A stretch of DNA of 10,968 bases from Steroidobacteraceae bacterium (GTDB lineage: Bacteria; Pseudomonadota; Gammaproteobacteria; Steroidobacterales; Steroidobacteraceae), in contig JAICKZ010000093.1 in NCBI GenBank assembly GCA_025927665.1, positions 1 to 10,968 of the forward strand, given 5' to 3'. The notes beneath the pieces were generated by a model. That model saw only the letters and a list, made by a program, of their open reading frames with translations. It was not told the origin of the DNA and made no database searches. How positions within the stretch are numbered: position 1 is the stretch's first letter; each line of letters starts with the position of its first letter. Made by a program: the position numbers and the translations under genes. Shown piece by piece: positions 7,078-10,968 of this stretch.

Positions 7078-7260
7078 TTTACCTGACACCTGGGCCTTAG
7101 TTGTATCGAATCTGATCGCATCGACTGAGCCAATTGAAAAAGGTGGAATCTATCCCACCAAAAAGCATGGCGGATTACGAGAAATGGTTAATACCGCCTT
7201 ACGCTGAATCGCAGTATCTGTAACTACCACCAGTTGATGGCATCAATCATTGCCGTATCA
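7076..7260 (+). pseudogene. Probable IS5-type transposase N-terminal fossil
   Basis: This lies in the gap between the FHA gene and ettA. The frame from 7076 reads DLPDTWALVVSNLI, then KHGGLREMVNTALR, then a stop at 7205-7207. After a one-base shift it continues YAESQYL, a stop, and LPPVDG. This follows the pattern of IS5-family transposase N-termini (DLTDxQWALxxPLI ... GG..xxD.REVVNAxxY...GCQWRxLPxD), with the GCQWR motif largely eroded. No catalytic region, ends or repeats are visible, so it would be a short dead fragment. The resemblance is weaker than for the fossil beside radA and could be chance; it was judged by eye. Confidence 0.4.
7142..7159 (-). terminator. Weak minus-strand terminator-like hairpin
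   Basis: GGTGG (7142-7146) pairs with CCACC (7155-7159) around an 8-base loop. Five A residues flank each side on the plus strand, so on the minus strand the 5-bp stem is followed by TTTTTC. It would only stop antisense transcription entering from ettA. No minus-strand gene needs it, so it may be fortuitous. Confidence 0.25.
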
Positions 7261-7277
7261 ACGCCATTCTCTGTAAA
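7250..7277 (+). promoter_or_regulatory. Candidate promoter for ettA
   Basis: TTGCCG (7250-7255) and TGTAAA (7272-7277) are spaced by 16 bp, each with four of six consensus bases. This would give a leader of about 27 bases before the ettA ATG. It supports a transcription unit separate from the kinase operon, which ends more than 200 bp upstream. Weak consensus match. Confidence 0.35.
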
Positions 7278-7310
7278 CTGCCTTTCTATTTTTTATCTGT
7301 GAGATATCAC

Positions 7311-8987
7311 ATGGCTCAATTCATTTACACCATGAATCGTGTTGGTAAAGTGGTGCCGCCTAAGCGAATCATCTTGCGCGACATTTCATTGTCATTTTTT
7401 CCCGGTGCAAAAATTGGTGTACTGGGTTTGAATGGATCGGGAAAATCATCACTGCTTCGCATCATGGCGGGTGTAGATAAGGAATATGAAGGTGAAGCAC
7501 GTGCACAACCGGGCATCAAGATTGGTTACCTTGAACAGGAACCCGCACTGAATACCAGTAAAGATGTACGTGGCAACGTGATTGAAGGAGTTGCAGAGAT
7601 TCAAAACTTGATTGATCGTTTCAATGAAGTCAGCGATAAATTTGCAGATCCAGATTTAAGTGAAGAAACAATGAATAAACTCATGGAAGAGCAAGCCAAG
7701 CTTCAAGATGCCATCGATGCTAAAGGGGGGTGGGAATTGGAACGCAAACTGGAAGTCGCGGGAGATGCATTGCGTCTTCCACCATGGGATGCTGATGTCA
7801 CTAAGATTTCTGGCGGTGAACGTCGTCGTGTTGCACTGTGCCGTTTGTTGTTATCACAACCCGACATGTTGTTGCTTGACGAACCAACGAATCACCTCGA
7901 CGCAGAATCTGTCGCTTGGCTCGAGCGATTTCTTGAAGATTATCCCGGTACGGTCATTGCAGTTACTCATGATCGCTACTTTCTCGATAATGTTGCGGGT
8001 TGGATATTGGAACTTGATCGCGGCCATGGTATCCCCTGGGAAGGAAACTACACTTCATGGCTTGAACAAAAAGAGAATCGCTTAAAAACTGAAGAACGCC
8101 AACAAGAAGCATTGCAAAAAATGTTGGCTCGCGAACTGGAATGGGTGCGACAAAATCCCAAGGCACGACAAGCTAAAAGCAAAGCACGTTTGCAACGCTT
8201 TGAAGAATTGTCATCGCAAGAATTTCAGAAGCGTAACGAGACCAATGAAATTTATATTCCACCTGGCCCACGTTTAGGTGAATTGGTGATTGAAGCCAAC
8301 GGACTGAAAAAATCATTTGGCGACAACATGCTGTTCGATAACTTATCTTTCAATCTACCACCCGGCGGCATTGTCGGAATTATCGGTCCCAATGGCGCGG
8401 GTAAAACCACTTTGTTTCGCATCCTCACCGCTCAAGAGCAACCCGATGCTGGCGAGATTCGTATGGGTCCATCGGTGCAACTTGCTTATGTCGATCAATC
8501 ACGGCAATCATTGGATAACAGCAAAACCGTATGGGCAGAAATTTCTGACGGACTCGATATTATCAAAGTAGGTAATTACGAAACTTCTTCACGTGCTTAT
8601 GTCGGTCGATTCAATTTTCGTGGCACGCAGCAACAACAGTTAATCGGCGATCTCTCCGGCGGCGAACGCAATCGTTTACATCTTGCAAAGATATTGAAGA
8701 GTGGTGGTAATGTGTTGTTGTTGGACGAACCCACCAACGATCTTGACATCGAAACATTACGTGCCTTGGAAGAAGGTTTGTTGAGCTTCCCCGGTTGTGC
8801 AGTCGTCATTTCACATGATCGTTGGTTCTTAGATCGCATCGCCACACACATTCTCGCATTTGAAGGCAATTCCGAAGTGATCTGGTTTGAAGGCAATTAC
8901 GCTGAATACCTGGCGGACTTTAAACGTCGCAAAGGTGATGATGCTGATCGCCCACATCGCATTCGTTACAAAAAACTCAACGGCTAA
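7311..8987 (+). CDS. ettA: Energy-dependent translational throttle protein EttA (ABC-F)
   Basis: EttA is an ABC-F ATPase that binds the ribosomal E site and gates entry into elongation according to ATP/ADP level; it is not a transporter. The 558 residues open with MAQFIYTM.RVGKVVPPKR, the signature EttA N-terminus, which fixes the start at ATG 7311. A GTG twelve bases upstream in frame is rejected, and GTGAG seven bases before the ATG serves as the ribosome site. The first ABC domain has Walker A GLNGSGKS (39-46), signature SGGERRR and Walker B LLLDEPTNHLD. The linker carrying the P-site tRNA interaction motif follows (ELEWVRQNPKARQAKSKAR). The second ABC domain has GPNGAGKTT (359-367), LSGGERNR and LLLDEPTNDLD. 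Both catalytic glutamates are present. There are no membrane segments, as expected. A membrane protein gene follows after 7 bp. Confidence 0.98.
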   Translation: MAQFIYTMNRVGKVVPPKRIILRDISLSFFPGAKIGVLGLNGSGKSSLLRIMAGVDKEYEGEARAQPGIKIGYLEQEPALNTSKDVRGNVIEGVAEIQNLIDRFNEVSDKFADPDLSEETMNKLMEEQAKLQDAIDAKGGWELERKLEVAGDALRLPPWDADVTKISGGERRRVALCRLLLSQPDMLLLDEPTNHLDAESVAWLERFLEDYPGTVIAVTHDRYFLDNVAGWILELDRGHGIPWEGNYTSWLEQKENRLKTEERQQEALQKMLARELEWVRQNPKARQAKSKARLQRFEELSSQEFQKRNETNEIYIPPGPRLGELVIEANGLKKSFGDNMLFDNLSFNLPPGGIVGIIGPNGAGKTTLFRILTAQEQPDAGEIRMGPSVQLAYVDQSRQSLDNSKTVWAEISDGLDIIKVGNYETSSRAYVGRFNFRGTQQQQLIGDLSGGERNRLHLAKILKSGGNVLLLDEPTNDLDIETLRALEEGLLSFPGCAVVISHDRWFLDRIATHILAFEGNSEVIWFEGNYAEYLADFKRRKGDDADRPHRIRYKKLNG

Positions 8988-8994
8988 TTTATTC

Positions 8995-9600
8995 ATGGAT
9001 TCCGCCGCACTGGCATTGCTTGTCGCTGGCTTTGGCTTATTGCTGATCGCATTGGGCTTTCAGCGACAAATGCAACATCTTATTCTGTCCTCTATAAGTT
9101 ATGGCTGCGTTGGCGTATTGATGTTCATTGCTGGGTCACTGATGTTTGCCATTGCATTAAACATTGCCACCTACGAACGGTCTCCGACCGTACAACCGCT
9201 TGCACAAATCACCATCGAACAAACTTCTCCACATATTTTTCGTATCAACTTGATGCGTATTCCCAATGGCGATTTGCAAGTGTTCCAACTTCAAGGTGAT
9301 AACTGGCACGTGACTGCAAGACAACTGATATGGGATGGCTGGACACAGTGGATTGGCATGCACAGCAACACACGTCTACAAAATTTGATCAGCAATGGTA
9401 GTGATGCCAACTTCTATTCGCTCAGTCGCAATCCGGGACTTGACCTCGCCTCATTACCCATGCGCTTACCTCTTTCACAAACGGTATTGCAAACCCGCAT
9501 CTTGACCAGCAATGAATACCCACTGCAAGATGGCCTGCGTTATCAAATTAATGTGACTGAAACAGGACTCGATATTCGCGCCATCAATCAGCCTAAATAA
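8995..9600 (+). CDS. Conserved two-TM membrane protein of unknown function
   Basis: This encodes 201 residues. Two hydrophobic helices lie at about 4-22 and 33-54, and a ~140-residue soluble domain follows that probably faces one side of the membrane. The soluble part contains GDNWHVTARQLIWDGW and a later LQDGLRYQINVTETGL. This pattern (GDEWQLDARxLxW...GLxxxYRLxRLxGRY) is one I associate with gammaproteobacterial proteins often labelled as putative multidrug or cation efflux pumps, although nothing in the sequence supports transport. The start is the ATG at 8995, seven bases after the ettA stop. An in-frame ATG at 8887 would overlap ettA by about 100 bases and add a non-hydrophobic leader, so it is rejected. 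There is no clear ribosome site, so translation may depend on coupling with ettA. Confidence 0.8.
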   Translation: MDSAALALLVAGFGLLLIALGFQRQMQHLILSSISYGCVGVLMFIAGSLMFAIALNIATYERSPTVQPLAQITIEQTSPHIFRINLMRIPNGDLQVFQLQGDNWHVTARQLIWDGWTQWIGMHSNTRLQNLISNGSDANFYSLSRNPGLDLASLPMRLPLSQTVLQTRILTSNEYPLQDGLRYQINVTETGLDIRAINQPK

Positions 9601-9773
9601 TTTCTGCATCAAGTATTAGTGCAGGTTCAGATCAACAAGCATCGTACGACAGCGATTAATATCGTTGCCTTTTTATCCAATAGTAAATCGATAAGATCAT
9701 CGGGTAAACCCCCCCACAAAATAACTGGGTTCAGAAGTGGAATTTTCTCATAATGATGAAGAGGAGATTCCCC

Positions 9774-10039
9774 ATGAAGAAATCGAAGTATTCAGATAGC
9801 CAGATCATTGGCATATTGAAAGAGGCTGAAGGCGGTACGCCTGTACCATAATTGTGTCGTACGTATGGTATGAGCAATGCGACATTTTACAAGTGGCGAG
9901 CCAAGTATGGCGGCATGGATGCATCCTTGATGGCGCGGATGAAGAGCTGGAAGATGAAAACCGTCGTTTGAAGAAGATGTATGCCGAAGCACAAATGTCG
10001 GCCGATGTACTGAAGGAAGCCCTCGCAAAAAAAAGGTAA
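9774..10039 (+). pseudogene. IS3-family OrfA, disrupted
   Basis: OrfA is the DNA-binding half of the IS3-family transposase. The ATG at 9774 is preceded by GAGGAG (9761-9766). The product begins MKKSKYSDSQIIGILKEAE and contains a helix-turn-helix (LCRTYGMSNATFYKWR) and then a heptad region (ENRRLKKMYAEAQMSADVL), the family's leucine zipper. Two lesions break it. Codon 26 is TAA (9849-9851) where relatives have Glu, a single G-to-T change. One G is missing near 9941-9946, so the frame changes in the middle of LMARMKELEDE. The total length of 266 bases fits an original 88-residue protein minus one base. The final codons encode ALAKKR and overlap the frameshift signal. Confidence 0.85.
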
Positions 10040-10065
10040 GGCCATCTCAACGACGAGAGATGGCC
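10027..10065 (+). promoter_or_regulatory. Programmed -1 ribosomal frameshift signal
   Basis: A run of eight A (10027-10034) provides the slippery heptamer A AAA AAA in the orfA frame, followed by AGG and the orfA stop TAA (10037-10039). After a six-base spacer, GGCCATCTC (10040-10048) and GAGATGGCC (10057-10065) form a perfect 9-bp stem around an 8-base loop. A -1 slip joins orfA to orfB through KKVRPSQRREMAK. This is the layout used by IS3-family elements to make the OrfAB transposase. The ATG at 10060 lies inside the stem. Confidence 0.8.
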
Positions 10066-10851
10066 AAGCAAGCGGTGAAGGGTAAGGGCATGAGCATTCG
10101 TCAGGCCTGCATAAATTTTAGTATCAGTGAAACATGCTATCGGTATCAGGCGCGGCGTGCCGATGAAGATGCACAGATTGCCAATGAGTTGATCCACCTG
10201 ACGCAGTGGCAACATAACTGGGGCTTTGGTTTGTGCTTTCTATACTTACGCAATGTGCGTGGCCGCAAGTGTAATCACAAGCGTGTGTATCGCATCTACT
10301 GTGAATTGCAGTTGAATCTGCGCATTAAACCCAAGCGACGATTGATGCGCACCACCCCCTCAGCCGCTTAAAGTGCCCGCTATACGCAATGACGTGTGGT
10401 CGATGGACTTTATGCATGATCAACTGGATGATGGCAGAACCTTCAGGCTCTTCAATGTGCTGGATGATTTCAATCGTGAAGGGTTAGGCATTGCAGTGGA
10501 TTTTTCGCTACCCGCCATACGCGTCATCCGTTCCTTGGAGCAGATCATCGAATGGCGTGGCAAACCCAATGCATTGCGCTGTGACAACGGACCTGAATAT
10601 ATCAGTGACGCATTAAGTCAGTGGGCACAGTCACACTACATTCGCATCGATTTCAACCAGGCAAACCACAACAGAATGCTTACATTGAACGTTACAATCG
10701 AACCGTGCGATACGATTGGCTGAATCAGCATTTATTCAGCAGTATCCACGAAGTACAGGATGCTGCAACACGCTGGCTGTGGACTTATAACCATGAAAGA
10801 CCCAATATGGCGCTGGGTGGTATCACATGTGTGCCTCATAACTTCGCCTGA
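10030..10851 (+). pseudogene. IS3-family OrfB transposase core, frameshifted and 3'-truncated
   Basis: OrfB carries the rve/DDE integrase core. Catalytic residues are still visible: D in VWSMDFMHDQL (10406-10408), D in RCDNGPEY (10583-10585) and E in QNAYIERYNRT (10687-10689), with about 35 residues between the last two. Two frameshifts separate them. One is a probable extra C in the run 10355-10359, since four C would restore TTPQPLKVP. The other is a net one-base loss near 10652-10654, between RID and QPGKP. Normal sequence ends at ERPNMALGGIT (about 10827); the last residues CVPHNFA and the stop at 10849-10851 come from the adjoining element. Translation of orfB normally starts by frameshifting from orfA, so 10030 is approximate. 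Not functional. Confidence 0.85.
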
Positions 10852-10968
10852 CGCTGTGCTAAGCGGTTAATTTGAGCTTAAGTATTTCGTATGGAGTCTT
10901 TCCTTTCAAGGCTGTATGAGGTCTATGATAATTATAAAACGCTTCCCATTCAGAAAGTTGTCGCATCA
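10828..10968 (-). mobile_element. Terminal part of a second insertion sequence (IS481-like), right-edge partial
   Basis: Sequence from about 10828 no longer matches the IS3-family element and begins TGTGTGCCTC, compatible with an IS end starting TGTG. About 30 bases later a transposase reads leftward on the minus strand. The arrangement indicates insertion into, or replacement of, the 3' end of the older orfB. The other end and any target duplication lie beyond the window, so the family and the exact boundary are provisional. Confidence 0.55.
10859..10968 (-). CDS. DDE transposase C-terminus (IS481-like), partial
   Basis: On the minus strand, the frame ending at TAG (10861-10859) is open to the window edge. 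The visible end reads LSEWEAFYNYHRPHTALKGK followed by TPYEILKLKLTA. The pattern EWExFYNYHRPHxALxGKTPYExL is the C-terminal end of rve-type integrase cores, most like IS481-family transposases; some IS3-family proteins share YN..RPH. Only about 36 residues are seen, after the catalytic Glu, so activity cannot be judged. No lesion is visible, in contrast to the neighbouring IS3-family copy. Confidence 0.7.
   Translation of the reverse strand, partial: MRQLSEWEAFYNYHRPHTALKGKTPYEILKLKLTA

Larger units (their letters stand above)
9704..10827 (+). mobile_element. Degenerate IS3-family (IS407-group type) insertion sequence
   Basis: This is a two-ORF IS3-family element with broken orfA and orfB. 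The gene arrangement, the orfA helix-turn-helix/leucine-zipper pattern, the orfB integrase core and the A-rich frameshift site between them are all typical. The left end is uncertain: IS-like leader sequence is visible from about 9704, just before a run of seven C, but it could begin as late as the TGGG at 9726. The right end is missing: similarity to orfB stops at about 10827, where sequence of another element begins. No terminal repeats or target duplication could therefore be confirmed. The element is expected to be immobile on its own. Confidence 0.75.

Noticed and set aside
7299..7310. GTG start adding four residues to EttA
   Set aside because: The family N-terminus is MAQFxYTM, which begins at 7311, and the GTGAG is better used as its ribosome site.
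8887..8994. Upstream in-frame ATG for the membrane protein
   Set aside because: It lies inside ettA, and the added residues do not fit before the first TM helix.
9601..9703. Open frame running through the gap after the membrane protein gene, and a minus-strand frame containing LPDDLIDLLLDKKATILI
   Set aside because: Short, no start signal, no recognisable family; a vague likeness to transposase N-termini is too weak to call. CTGCA/TGCAG at its start is a 5-bp stem without a U-tract.
1..10968. CRISPR arrays, tRNA or rRNA genes, phage attachment sites
   Set aside because: No regularly spaced direct repeats, no cloverleaf with TTCRA-type arm, and no rRNA-like sequence noticed on either strand.

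Overview
The window looks like a chromosomal segment from a gammaproteobacterium. The main pointers are a full-length EttA very close to the enterobacterial type, a RadA with the usual gammaproteobacterial layout, and a two-TM conserved membrane protein of a kind I associate with gammaproteobacteria. This placement is inference from protein similarity recalled by eye. Base composition is near even and host-gene codon use looks uniform.

Layout from left to right: (1) the 3' part of a PP-loop ATP-pyrophosphatase-like gene with a QueC-like Cys4 zinc site, cut by the window edge. (2) A 386-bp gap that is not empty: on the minus strand it holds a heavily decayed IS3-family transposase that abuts the radA stop. 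(3) radA on the minus strand. (4) A 175-bp divergent control region with an imperfect palindrome and overlapping candidate promoters. (5) A plus-strand three-gene signalling operon: a membrane CHASE2-TPR-Ser/Thr kinase, a PP2C phosphatase, and a cytoplasmic protein with two FHA domains. (6) A 233-bp gap that appears to hold the N-terminal fossil of an IS5-type transposase, then a candidate ettA promoter. (7) ettA and a closely linked conserved membrane protein gene. (8) About 100 bp in which I recognise nothing. (9) A degenerate IS3-family (IS407-group type) element whose right end is replaced by the end of a second, oppositely oriented insertion sequence (IS481-like) that runs off the window.

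The most interesting functional unit is the kinase/phosphatase/FHA trio. The kinase would sense an unknown extracytoplasmic cue through CHASE2 and phosphorylate Thr/Ser residues in the cytoplasm. The PP2C enzyme would reverse this, and the double-FHA protein would read the phosphothreonine mark. These three families also meet in type VI secretion post-translational control, but no secretion gene is present here, so this appears to be a free-standing circuit. The second theme is mobile-element turnover: four transposase traces of different families and ages lie in 11 kb, one nested in another. One decayed copy still carries a complete-looking programmed -1 frameshift signal.
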